Source of the DNA: Rheinheimera sp. SA_1
Lineage (GTDB): Bacteria > Pseudomonadota > Gammaproteobacteria > Enterobacterales > Alteromonadaceae
Assembly: GCF_001669775.1 (NCBI RefSeq)
Contig: NZ_LXWK01000011.1
Span: forward strand, 868,001 to 932,000
Reading direction: 5' to 3'
Length of the DNA stretch: 64,000 nt
Both the position numbers and the translations under genes were made by a program. How positions within the stretch are numbered: position 1 is the first letter of the stretch; every line of letters starts with the position of its first letter. Shown here piece after piece: positions 21,852 to 31,181 of this stretch. Under the pieces are notes generated by a model. That model ran no database searches. It saw nothing but the letters and a program-made list of their open reading frames with translations, and was not told the DNA's origin.

Positions 21852-24800
21852 TTATTCGCTCAACTGTTTTAGTAGAAGTTGTAAGCGGATCGCTGCCTGC
21901 TGTTCATCAGCTAACTCAGTTTTTGCATGATAATGTGGCAATACAAAGGTGGCCGTATCATAGACCGACTGCCAATACATAGTGTTATTAACAACCAGCT
22001 GTAGAGCTGTCAACTGACGAATAATATCCGTAATCTGCTCACTGAGATTATTTGACACCAATGCTTGGCAGATACGTAATTCGATTTGCCCTATGTGATT
22101 CCAGAAATCGGGTGAGTGAGAGGCAGCCTCTTGCAATATGAACTCTAATTGTTGCCAATCAGCTGAATTGGGCAACTCGCTTTCTTTCAGCTTACCCAGC
22201 CAAAATAAGCGTAAGCGGGCCAAATATTCATTCCACAGAGGGTAATAGGGATTATTACATGGCAATTCAGCACCACGACGGTAGGCTTTAATCATCTTGC
22301 TAAGATAGATTGCCTCGTTTTTCGCATCGGCATCAGGATTAGCCTTCATCACTAAGCGCTTGTAAGCAGAACCAAGCAGACACCAACGCTCAGAGGTCTC
22401 CGCAACAGTCAGAAAAGCGATTAGCTGTTTAACAACTTGCAACAATGTTATTTCATTGTCTTCGTTCAGCCTGGCATCAAGGTTTAATTGCTGCTCGTAG
22501 GCGGCAAAACCTGCACTGCCATCCGGGGCATGCACTGCCTGTGTGTACCAGTGAAAAGCCTGATCTTTTTCACCAAGTTTCAACCAGACCTGACCAATAG
22601 CTTCTGCAATTCGTCCCTGATGCAGCCATTCTTGCGGTTGTTGCCTTAACAACCGGTTTAATTCTGTTCTTAATTCATCCTTACGGGACAACTCTGCCGC
22701 CATCGCGCCGGTTTTAAGCATTTCTAACGCCACTAGCAATTCAGTAGCACTAGCCATCACTTGCTCAGCAAGCGGCTGAGTCGTTTTCGTATTTGCACTT
22801 AACCGCCAACCCGGTTCACCATAACACTGATACGCTGACCAGGTATTTCCCGTTCTGTCAGCGGCAAATGCCGCCTGCCGCCCCAACTGCACTGCTGTAC
22901 CAAAGGGCATACCACCAGTTAATGCATCGTAAAATGCAGTGGCGAACTGTAAAGCGGCATGGTCTCCGACTGCCCATCCTGCAGCCACCACACAACGCAC
23001 GCCATTTCTGAGCAACTGCTCAGCAATGTTGGCGGCAAAATCAGGAAAAGATGACGGCTGATCACCATCAATTTTCCCGAGCTCACAGCAGTTCACAAAA
23101 ACCAGCTCAGGCACGGTTTCCATACTTTCAAACTCCGCTGGTCCGAAGACAATGCCATTTTCCAGCACTAAACCCGCTTTGCCGGTAGAGGTTGGTCCTG
23201 CAGGCTGATAGACACCATGGCCGGCCAGGTGGATAATTTGCCACTCGCCGGCCAGCGTCGCTTTAAACACCTCGGTACTACTGCTGTGCAACAGCAACTT
23301 CACTGAAGATTTAAATAACGCTGCCACTTGTCTGGCTTCAGCAACAGCTCCCGGCAGTGGCGCTGCATTACTAATCGGTTCACCAATCACCAGAACAGCA
23401 CTACTCACGGCGGCCTCAGGCTGGCGCCGAAACGAAGCAGTCCGAAATTTGCGTAACAACGCGCCCTCTCCGGCCAGTGCCCAGGTTTTTTCAGCGGCCT
23501 GCCATTGCTGCTCATCACGATCATCCAGCATTTCCCACGGGTAGCAGGCGGTTTTTTCATCCAGCTCCAGCACCACATCACCAGCTGTTCGCAGTGCCGC
23601 TTTCAGCTCGTGCGGGAAAATCAGCTGAAATAAAGTTCGTGCTAATTCACGGTCAAATGACCCAATCGCTTGCGCATTTTTCAGTAGTTCCTTGATTTGA
23701 CCTTTCTGTAACTTTTTAAAATAAATTTCCGAACGGGCTCGTCGGGTAAATAGGGCAAACTCTAGCGTTAAATATTCACTATCGATCGACCGTTCTGTAA
23801 TCCGAATCAAGTCATATTTTGCCCCGCGATAATGGCCATCGACTGGTTTGGATACAGCGCCCTGTCCTTCTGCCAAGTGTGACGAAAGCTCGATCGTCAT
23901 CGACCTGCTCAGCGTTTGGCAAGAATGCAACTTATGCCAGGCTTCCAGCGCTCGATTATGGAACTGTTCCACGATGACTAATTTGGCTATCCAGCTGGCA
24001 GCCCGCGTACAAGAACCCGTTAACTGAGTCAGTTTCTGATTCGCGTTCAACACCCCCTGCACCAGCGCTTCGACTGACTGGCTGACGGTCAGAATACCGC
24101 CACTACCAAGGGTGGTCGCAGCCAGCACGATGCCCTGTGCCGGGCCATCCACCTGCAGGCAGTAACCAACAACACCAGCGTAAACGGATTGCTGGATCTC
24201 AGCGGGCGTCAGATCGCCTTCATCGCCCAGTCCGACGACAATAGCAGCGCGAGGTTTAGGAAATGCAAGCGGATCATTGCTGTTGACTTGTCGGTTATGA
24301 AATACCTGGAACTGACCTGGCAGTGCTGGATAGACACCACTTCTAAGCGATCGCATCAAATCACCGCCCAGCAGCTGGTTCACCACATATTCTGAACCGG
24401 TCAGTTCAAGTGATATCTGATGCCCGAGCAAAAGTGGGTGACCAATAAATCGCAGATCGCCATTGTGAACTTCCAGCTGCAATGGCGGTAACTCGGAACC
24501 CGCTCGGGGCAGAGTAAATACAGAGCGAGACAGCGCCAAAGCCAGACTATCGGTGTTGGCCATCAGGTGTAATGCAGAATCAGTCAAACCTGGCAGTCGC
24601 GCTTGACGCCACACGACCTGCTCAGGTTGAAATTCTCCCCGTTGTTGTCGGGAGAACGGCGTCAAGCCCCTGCCTTGACTCACGGGTTGTTTCGCGAGTA
24701 TGTTCAGACAGGCAGTTATAACCTCTTTATCTTTTGCTAAATCACCATGCTCTGCTTTACTCAGCCAGCACGGAATATCTTCGATTATGGCATTGTCCCA

Positions 24801-27215
24801 GGTTACCCGACCATCTCCGGCTTTAGTAAACTCGAACTCAACCCCGCGTTGCGGATCATGTGTCACCCCACAAGGCGTTTCGTCGCTGCTCCCCAGAATA
24901 ATACTGATTTTATCTTTGAATTTTTGTAGTTCCGGATACTGAGCATCCAACCTAACACGTAACTGCAGAATGTCATCGAGCATACGCTGAGTGGGTGTTG
25001 CCCAGATATGCGCTTTCGAAACACGACTGAACCAGGGGTTACGCAGTTCAGCCAATTGTTTGTCCAAATCAGCCAGCCGTTGCCAATTGCTTAATGCTGA
25101 CAGCGGATAATGGCGATCCAGCATACCGGCCTGCATCTCCAGTAAGCCCTGAAAGCCACAGATTTGCTGTCGGGTATGCAAAGTATCGAAGTCGCCAGCT
25201 AGTCCGCTTAACAACTTGGCCATGACATCATCACCCGTTAGCATCATCAAAGGTGTCCAAGACCCCTGATTTGGCGGCCCCAGCAACACAACCCGGGTAT
25301 CAGTTCGCTGCAACCATTGCTGCCAGATCGCATTGTGTTCCAGCTGTAATACCCGAAACACCTGTGACCCCATCGAATGCGCCACCAAATGAATTGGCTG
25401 TGAGCTGCGATAGCTTAGTTGTTGTTGCAAGACTGCAGCCAGTCTCGCAGCACTGTCTTTTAATGATAAGCGCCAGTCAAATGCAAAAGACAACACTTCA
25501 AAGTGTTCAGCTAGCTGCTCAACTAAATTCTGATAATAAGTTTCGATTAAACCATCCGGTTCAATATCAGGCGTATCTATCTTGATACTGTCCAGCAACC
25601 CAAAAGCCCGATGAATAGCCAGCCATTCACGTTGCGTCCCCCGCCTGAGGTGACTGCCGGTGATGCCAGGCAATACCAGAACCAAAGGTTTATCTTTGCT
25701 CCCTATCGTATTCGGCGGCAGGATATTTGGGTAATATCCGCGGCTGCCCGACACATCCAAGCCTTTTTGGGACATTGGCCCAATCTGCGCAAACCCCAGC
25801 GGATTTGCTTTTGTCAGCGCCTCCAGCATGGAGTTGGCCGTGCTGAGATTGGCAAAATAGTTAAAGTGATTGGTTTTGCTGCCACGCTCTAACAAAAACC
25901 GCGCGTCGCTGCGTTGCACGCCGCCATACATGGCGCTGGTTTGCACCACCAAATCATTGTCGGTGCGATAAAAACTATCGGCTAACAACACTTTTATCCA
26001 GGAGAACAGCGAATCTGCGGCAATATCACCTGCAATCACCCGCAACTGACTCTCGATAGCAGGCTCTACTGGGCTGTTTAACCATTTGATTACAGGACTG
26101 TCATAGCGCATTGCTTCAATGCCAGCCAATGCTTTTGGATCGGTGCGCTCGCGGGCGACCGCTTTAACAAAATCCAGCAGTTCAGACGCTACCGGTATCT
26201 TGCTTTGCTCCAACAACCAAATCAGAACACTTAAATAACTGTCGAGCCGATCTGACGCCAACAAAGTGCCATGTGCCGGACAAGCTGCTCGTACCACCCG
26301 CTCAACCCTAATATTTTTGGCGTGGACTACTGCAACGAGCTGCTGCACATCGACGAGGTGCTGTTGATACGCCGGTTCTTTGAACAACACCAAATCCGTC
26401 TTCGTCAGGGGCTGACAGGCGCGAACCAGACATTCAGCAACCAGTCCACCACGTGAATGGGTGACTAAATGCAAGACGGTGTTATTCGGTAACGCCTCAA
26501 CCAGCGTCAATGCATTTTGCAGCGGACTTCGCAGCACGGTCGCGTGATCCAGTGCATAGACCTGTTCCTTGTAAGTTTTAAACAGCTCATCAGCCAGTTG
26601 CACGCGGCCATTCCACCAATACCCAAAACTGGAAGCTGTATCAACAAATGTTCCATGGATCAGCACCAATACCGGATCAGGTACCGCATCCACCCTCACC
26701 GGCTGCTGCAACTTCAAAGATGGGATCGCCTGTTTGGTTAGTCGATACACCCCCTCTTTGACCTGCCCATCCAGCAGTTGTCCTACTTTCAGTGCTGTCA
26801 GCTCAGCTAACTCTTTTTTAGTCGGTAATCCGAACAGTTCCAGCGACTTAAAAAACACGTCTCCCAACAAACTGCGTTGCGACTGACCGGTCTCGACGCG
26901 CCATTGCGCCTGTGCTGGTATTTGCACAACATCCGATTGCTCCAACGCACTTTGCTGCTGACTCAGGAGTAAAGCTCTGGCGTTATCAGGATGTAACCAC
27001 AACTTCAGCTCCTGCCCCACAGGGTTCGCCAGCGTCAGCCGCACAAGTTGCTCGCCTGGGATTGCAGTCAGCGTCTGCAGCTGTTTACCGGTTGTTTTGC
27101 GTTGTGTGGATGATGTGTCAAGCTGCAGGCTTTGTAGACAAAGATAATCACCATCACTTAGTTCAGCGGGTTGTTGACTGCTGCCGAACGCGGCAAATTG
27201 AATAGGCATGACCAT
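21852..27215 (-). CDS. Giant hydrolase-CHAT protein: two alpha/beta-hydrolase domains, CHAT protease, helical tail
   Basis: A 1787-residue soluble protein. Residues about 180-455 are a first alpha/beta hydrolase of PGAP1/lipase type: oxyanion LIHGTF, nucleophile Ser254 in THSRGGL, likely Asp421 and His450. Residues about 510-700 are a second, LCAT-like hydrolase: LVLPGITGSHL, AFDWRLS, Ser614 in AHSMGSQV. Residues about 1270-1475 are a CHAT domain, a caspase-like cysteine protease fold, with His1333 in HLAGHG, Cys1377 in VNCCELG, and the closing CYGEPGWRL. Between them lies an unassigned region (about 905-1060), and the tail from 1485 is helical and TPR-like. AAGGAG lies 6 bases before ATG 27215. 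It sits between the LRR-Roc-TIR gene and the small TIR gene. It probably combines a triggered protease with a lipase effector, but substrate and order of action are unknown. Confidence 0.82.
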   Translation of the reverse strand: MVMPIQFAAFGSSQQPAELSDGDYLCLQSLQLDTSSTQRKTTGKQLQTLTAIPGEQLVRLTLANPVGQELKLWLHPDNARALLLSQQQSALEQSDVVQIPAQAQWRVETGQSQRSLLGDVFFKSLELFGLPTKKELAELTALKVGQLLDGQVKEGVYRLTKQAIPSLKLQQPVRVDAVPDPVLVLIHGTFVDTASSFGYWWNGRVQLADELFKTYKEQVYALDHATVLRSPLQNALTLVEALPNNTVLHLVTHSRGGLVAECLVRACQPLTKTDLVLFKEPAYQQHLVDVQQLVAVVHAKNIRVERVVRAACPAHGTLLASDRLDSYLSVLIWLLEQSKIPVASELLDFVKAVARERTDPKALAGIEAMRYDSPVIKWLNSPVEPAIESQLRVIAGDIAADSLFSWIKVLLADSFYRTDNDLVVQTSAMYGGVQRSDARFLLERGSKTNHFNYFANLSTANSMLEALTKANPLGFAQIGPMSQKGLDVSGSRGYYPNILPPNTIGSKDKPLVLVLPGITGSHLRRGTQREWLAIHRAFGLLDSIKIDTPDIEPDGLIETYYQNLVEQLAEHFEVLSFAFDWRLSLKDSAARLAAVLQQQLSYRSSQPIHLVAHSMGSQVFRVLQLEHNAIWQQWLQRTDTRVVLLGPPNQGSWTPLMMLTGDDVMAKLLSGLAGDFDTLHTRQQICGFQGLLEMQAGMLDRHYPLSALSNWQRLADLDKQLAELRNPWFSRVSKAHIWATPTQRMLDDILQLRVRLDAQYPELQKFKDKISIILGSSDETPCGVTHDPQRGVEFEFTKAGDGRVTWDNAIIEDIPCWLSKAEHGDLAKDKEVITACLNILAKQPVSQGRGLTPFSRQQRGEFQPEQVVWRQARLPGLTDSALHLMANTDSLALALSRSVFTLPRAGSELPPLQLEVHNGDLRFIGHPLLLGHQISLELTGSEYVVNQLLGGDLMRSLRSGVYPALPGQFQVFHNRQVNSNDPLAFPKPRAAIVVGLGDEGDLTPAEIQQSVYAGVVGYCLQVDGPAQGIVLAATTLGSGGILTVSQSVEALVQGVLNANQKLTQLTGSCTRAASWIAKLVIVEQFHNRALEAWHKLHSCQTLSRSMTIELSSHLAEGQGAVSKPVDGHYRGAKYDLIRITERSIDSEYLTLEFALFTRRARSEIYFKKLQKGQIKELLKNAQAIGSFDRELARTLFQLIFPHELKAALRTAGDVVLELDEKTACYPWEMLDDRDEQQWQAAEKTWALAGEGALLRKFRTASFRRQPEAAVSSAVLVIGEPISNAAPLPGAVAEARQVAALFKSSVKLLLHSSSTEVFKATLAGEWQIIHLAGHGVYQPAGPTSTGKAGLVLENGIVFGPAEFESMETVPELVFVNCCELGKIDGDQPSSFPDFAANIAEQLLRNGVRCVVAAGWAVGDHAALQFATAFYDALTGGMPFGTAVQLGRQAAFAADRTGNTWSAYQCYGEPGWRLSANTKTTQPLAEQVMASATELLVALEMLKTGAMAAELSRKDELRTELNRLLRQQPQEWLHQGRIAEAIGQVWLKLGEKDQAFHWYTQAVHAPDGSAGFAAYEQQLNLDARLNEDNEITLLQVVKQLIAFLTVAETSERWCLLGSAYKRLVMKANPDADAKNEAIYLSKMIKAYRRGAELPCNNPYYPLWNEYLARLRLFWLGKLKESELPNSADWQQLEFILQEAASHSPDFWNHIGQIELRICQALVSNNLSEQITDIIRQLTALQLVVNNTMYWQSVYDTATFVLPHYHAKTELADEQQAAIRLQLLLKQLSE

Positions 27216-27315
27216 TCCACACTCCTTGTAAACAGGTTTTGATACACCACAGGTTGACTTGACTACATATGTGGTGCCTGCGCAAAGCCCGTCGTGTCAA
27301 CGGGCAACAATATGT

Positions 27316-30300
27316 TTAGTGTTGTTTAAGCGAGTCTGCAACTTTTCTCGTAACTAACTGCAGGGTAGCTTCTACTTGTAACTTGGCTTGACGTTCGCTG
27401 ACTAAATCGCTGATCCATGCCAAAGCGTTGGCACAGCTATTTTCAATTGCACGTAAATGTTCTAATTCATCGACAGAGCTTTTCCCAGCCGCTTCAGCAC
27501 CGACTTCGGTAATTAACTCATCTAGTTCAGCTCGCTTTTGTTGCCAATGTCTGACAATTTTTAACCGGTCGACTGGTTTATCAATTTGAACGTCAGCTAA
27601 AACGACGGGAATAACCTTGTCGCAAAACGCAAGCTGTTGGCGTTGGACGGATTCGTAAAGTAACGCCAGCTCTTTCATGCAATGCAACGAGTCAAACAGA
27701 TACTTCTGACTGAGCACCAACAGCACAAAATGACCGCGGGCAATCTCCCGTTCAAAAGCGGCAATACTGTCGCCGGGCCGCATCTTCTGCTGATCCCGGT
27801 ATACATTACCTTCGCCATAGGTATCAGACAAACTACGATAAAGAGTGTTACTGGCGAGTTGCCTGCTGTCGCGTTCATCACCCCAAGCATACGAAAAATA
27901 AATCGCCGGCGTTGCAGGTGGTGGTGCGGCGGGGCCTAACTGGGCGAATGGCTCTGCAGGCTTTCGATCCTGCTGTTCATCCCGCTGATTTGTTGGCTGG
28001 CCTGTTAGCCAATGTACGACAGGAAGCTGGCCCAGATGGCTTGCCTCCGTGATCGAATCCACTAAATGTTCGGCCAGGTCAACAGCGTTCTGGCCCGCTA
28101 ACCTTAAGGTAATTTCGCCTGGTTGGCTGTAGTTTTGTTGATGCTCAGCCGTTTGTGGCAATAATGCACAGTCAAACCAGACTTTGCACTGATGCCTTTG
28201 CTGATAAAAGCAGCAGCCATAGCGCCAGTAATAAGCGTGCTGTTTGGCAATCGCACCAATTTTGCTCAGCAAATATCGCATGGTCGCGTCATGCAAAAAG
28301 GTATAACTCAGCTTTATTTCAATATCGGCAGTGCTGTGGTGCCAGATTTGCGCCGCCCGCGCTTCATCAAACTCCGGTAAATTATCCGGCGCTATGTAGG
28401 TGCTATCACTCACCTCAAAACAAGCGCCGCACTGCTGCATCATCTCTAAATACAGCGGTAAATCTGCAATGTTTAACTGTTGTTGCCGAACCCAGCGTTG
28501 TAAGGTGTTTTTACTGAACTTGCCGTTATTATCTTTCAACTCAGGCAACACCTGCTCCCGCTCCAGTAATAAATACACGCCTTGCAACGCCCATTGTTGG
28601 TCCAAAATCAGCTGGTTATTAAAATGACCATCGCGGAAAAACAACACGCCGCTTTGGTGCAGGTAATTGGCTAGCGTGGCAGACGCTGCCACCTGATGCT
28701 GTTCACATAAGGAGACAAATTCTGCAAACGGCAGTTGTTTGAGTGACGGCTGTAACGTGATCCGCTGGCGAATCTCGTGTTCCACCGCCAGCCAACTGCT
28801 CGGCAGCCAGATATCATTGTTGCTGTTGAGTTGTTGTTTGAGTGCATGTTTAAATGCCGGGTAAAATTGCTCGAGGCCATCGGGGCTTTTACTGCTGATA
28901 TCCAGCTGACGCAGTGCTTTAAAAGGTGGCGGGTTCGGGACCTGTGCATTGCAATGCTGATCTGGGCTGTCGCACTGGCTTTGGCAAACAAGAATATTAG
29001 CCTTGTCGCCGACCAGAGATTTCAGATAAGCCAGCCAGTAGCTCAGTGGCCGGTTGCGAATTTTTAACGCTTCGCAATCGACAAATTTAGTGTTTTCACT
29101 GTCCGGGTGCCACAACAGTAAATAAACGGCCTGTTCATCTAAAAACAGACTATGAGTTCCTAAATACACATCCTGACCACCAAAATCCCAGCAATGCAGC
29201 TGTAAGTCGGCGTCACTCGGCTCTACAGCCAGTTTATCCTGAAATAATTGCTGCCAGCTGACACTATGCAGCTGGATACCGTGCGTACTGTGCACGCTTT
29301 CATCAAAGCCTTCGCCCCGTAAACGCCGTGCTAGCTGAGTTTTACCAATGCGACCGTTACCCAGCAACATCACTTTCAGTTGTCGGGCAGGTGCAAATCC
29401 TTGGGTTTGACAGGCATGCAACCAATCTTCAAAGGCGGTCTGATTAAAATTGCGAGTGAGTTCAGGTGGAACATGTTCAATGGCGAGCCCACCGAAAGCA
29501 TGAACTCGCAAGCGCGCCACACTTAACATTAGCAGCTCAGCTAATTGGATTGGCAAAGTCAGGTTTACCCCACCTAAGAGTAGCCATCTTAAGCCAGTCA
29601 GTTGTTCTATGCCCGACAGGTCAGTCAGCGCTTCGTTGCGACTGAGATTCAACCAAGTTAATGACGTTAACTTCTCAATTCCAGAAAGGCTTGTCAGCAC
29701 TGCGTTATCGCTCAGATCTAACGAAGTTAATGTCGATAACTTCTCAATTTCAGAAAGGCTCGTCAGCGCTTCGTTTCCATTCAATTCCAACGAAGTTAAT
29801 TTCGATAAATTCTCAATTCCAGCAAGGCTCATCAGCGCTTCGTTGCCACTCAGATCCAACGAAGTTAATGACGATAACTTTTCAATGCCAGAAAGGCTCG
29901 TCAGCGCGTTACACTGTCGAATATCCAGCCTCGTCAGGGCAGCCAGTTTTTCAAAGGCAGTGATGCTAGTCAACGCCTGGCATCCGCTAACGCGGAGTTC
30001 AGTTAACATGGTCAGCTCGTTAATGACTGATAGGCTTGTCAGCGATTTACACCAACCTACATCCAGCTTAGTTAAGGCTGCAAGCTGTTCAATACCTGAA
30101 AGGCTAGTCAGTGCGCCACACCTCTCCATCTCCAATATGGTTAGGGATTTGAGCTGTTCAATTCCCTCAATGCAGGTAAGCGAACGGCACCAATCCAAAT
30201 TTAACGCAGTCAATGACCTTAGTCTCTCAATACCAGCAAGACTCGTTAGTGAGTCGCTCCCAGTTACTTCAAGCTCAGTTAATGCAGACAATTGTCCAAA

Positions 30301-31122
30301 GTCCGCTAAATTAGCCAAAGATTCACATCCAGTTATAGACAACGACTTTAAGGCTTGGAGTTGTTCAATACCAGCAAAGCTCAACAGTGCACTGCAATTA
30401 TTTAAAGTTAAAGAGGTTAAAGCTTTTAACTGAAAAATACCGGATAGGCTAGTAAGGGTTTCGCAGTCAAACACTTTCAACGACGTCAATAAAGAAAGCT
30501 GTTCAATACCGGCAATGCTAGTAAGTTCTGCGCTCCCTTGCAGTGTTATGCAACGTAACTTCGGTAGCAGCCTGATACCAGCAAGGTTTGCCAGCGCTAG
30601 ACGTCCGTCTAAATTTAACGAAACTAACGCGGTCAGCTTTTCAATACCGGCAAGGTTAACTAGCACCGCACAATCACTCACATTCAGCGAGATTAAGGCC
30701 GTAAGATGATCAATTTTTAGGACACCAGTCAGTGCCTCACATCCATGCACATCTAACATGCGCAAAGATGACAGCTTTTCAAGCTCAGATATGTGAGTTA
30801 ATGTTAAACACCAACTCAGATCAAGCTCAGTTAATTCCGCAAGCCTCTCGATACCCTCCAAATTGGTTAGAGCTGTGCACCATCTCAATTTTAACGAGGC
30901 TAAGGAGGTGAGCCATTCGATACCAAACAAGCTAGTAAGCGCATTACAATTACTCAAATCCAAACTGGTCAACTGCCCCGCCAGTTGCGCCAGCTCCTCT
31001 GGTAAATAACGTAGCCGCAATTCACTTAAATCCAAATGGCAGGCCCCTGTGATTAAGGCCTCATTGATCAAGCGTTTAGCTTCTTGATAAGCGCCGGGGT
31101 GTTGAAAAGCTGTTGTTGTCAT
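27316..31122 (-). CDS. LRR-Roc-COR-TIR protein (second of the pair)
   Basis: A 1268-residue protein. After an N-terminal cap (1-48) come about 20 leucine-rich repeats of exactly 23 residues (about 49-515, unit LxSLTSLDLSxxxALTSLSGIEK). A Roc GTPase domain follows, with P-loop GNGRIGKT (588-595) and switch motif DFGGQ (646-650). A COR domain comes next, marked by YLHQSGVLFFRDGHFNNQL and the following WALQGVY. Residues about 1072-1200 are a TIR domain beginning IYFSYAWGDE, with Glu1151 in SLHCMKELALL. A helical tail follows. The guanine-specificity position reads SQCD instead of the usual THxD or NKxD, so nucleotide preference may differ from its neighbour. It begins 59 bases after the upstream paralogue and ends 100 bases before the CHAT gene. 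Sensor plus NADase effector is the likely role. Confidence 0.85.
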   Translation of the reverse strand: MTTTAFQHPGAYQEAKRLINEALITGACHLDLSELRLRYLPEELAQLAGQLTSLDLSNCNALTSLFGIEWLTSLASLKLRWCTALTNLEGIERLAELTELDLSWCLTLTHISELEKLSSLRMLDVHGCEALTGVLKIDHLTALISLNVSDCAVLVNLAGIEKLTALVSLNLDGRLALANLAGIRLLPKLRCITLQGSAELTSIAGIEQLSLLTSLKVFDCETLTSLSGIFQLKALTSLTLNNCSALLSFAGIEQLQALKSLSITGCESLANLADFGQLSALTELEVTGSDSLTSLAGIERLRSLTALNLDWCRSLTCIEGIEQLKSLTILEMERCGALTSLSGIEQLAALTKLDVGWCKSLTSLSVINELTMLTELRVSGCQALTSITAFEKLAALTRLDIRQCNALTSLSGIEKLSSLTSLDLSGNEALMSLAGIENLSKLTSLELNGNEALTSLSEIEKLSTLTSLDLSDNAVLTSLSGIEKLTSLTWLNLSRNEALTDLSGIEQLTGLRWLLLGGVNLTLPIQLAELLMLSVARLRVHAFGGLAIEHVPPELTRNFNQTAFEDWLHACQTQGFAPARQLKVMLLGNGRIGKTQLARRLRGEGFDESVHSTHGIQLHSVSWQQLFQDKLAVEPSDADLQLHCWDFGGQDVYLGTHSLFLDEQAVYLLLWHPDSENTKFVDCEALKIRNRPLSYWLAYLKSLVGDKANILVCQSQCDSPDQHCNAQVPNPPPFKALRQLDISSKSPDGLEQFYPAFKHALKQQLNSNNDIWLPSSWLAVEHEIRQRITLQPSLKQLPFAEFVSLCEQHQVAASATLANYLHQSGVLFFRDGHFNNQLILDQQWALQGVYLLLEREQVLPELKDNNGKFSKNTLQRWVRQQQLNIADLPLYLEMMQQCGACFEVSDSTYIAPDNLPEFDEARAAQIWHHSTADIEIKLSYTFLHDATMRYLLSKIGAIAKQHAYYWRYGCCFYQQRHQCKVWFDCALLPQTAEHQQNYSQPGEITLRLAGQNAVDLAEHLVDSITEASHLGQLPVVHWLTGQPTNQRDEQQDRKPAEPFAQLGPAAPPPATPAIYFSYAWGDERDSRQLASNTLYRSLSDTYGEGNVYRDQQKMRPGDSIAAFEREIARGHFVLLVLSQKYLFDSLHCMKELALLYESVQRQQLAFCDKVIPVVLADVQIDKPVDRLKIVRHWQQKRAELDELITEVGAEAAGKSSVDELEHLRAIENSCANALAWISDLVSERQAKLQVEATLQLVTRKVADSLKQH
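29602..30978 (-). repeat. Tandem 69-bp repeats encoding the LRR array of the second Roco-TIR gene
   Basis: About 20 in-frame units of 69 bases, one per 23-residue leucine-rich repeat. They have diverged more than those of the first gene. The last four units before the Roc domain share asparagine (SGNEALTSL type) where the others have cysteine, suggesting a separate local duplication. Confidence 0.8.
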
Positions 31123-31181
31123 CCTTGGAACCTGTTGATTTTATTGTTAGTTGTGAATGTTTGTTGTGGCCTGCTATCGAA

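Noticed and set aside
29609-30433. 274-codon open frame on the plus strand opposite the second LRR array
   Set aside because: It is a product of the 69-base periodicity of the LRR repeats on the other strand; no ribosome site and a repetitive peptide (RLVSASLP type) without domain features.
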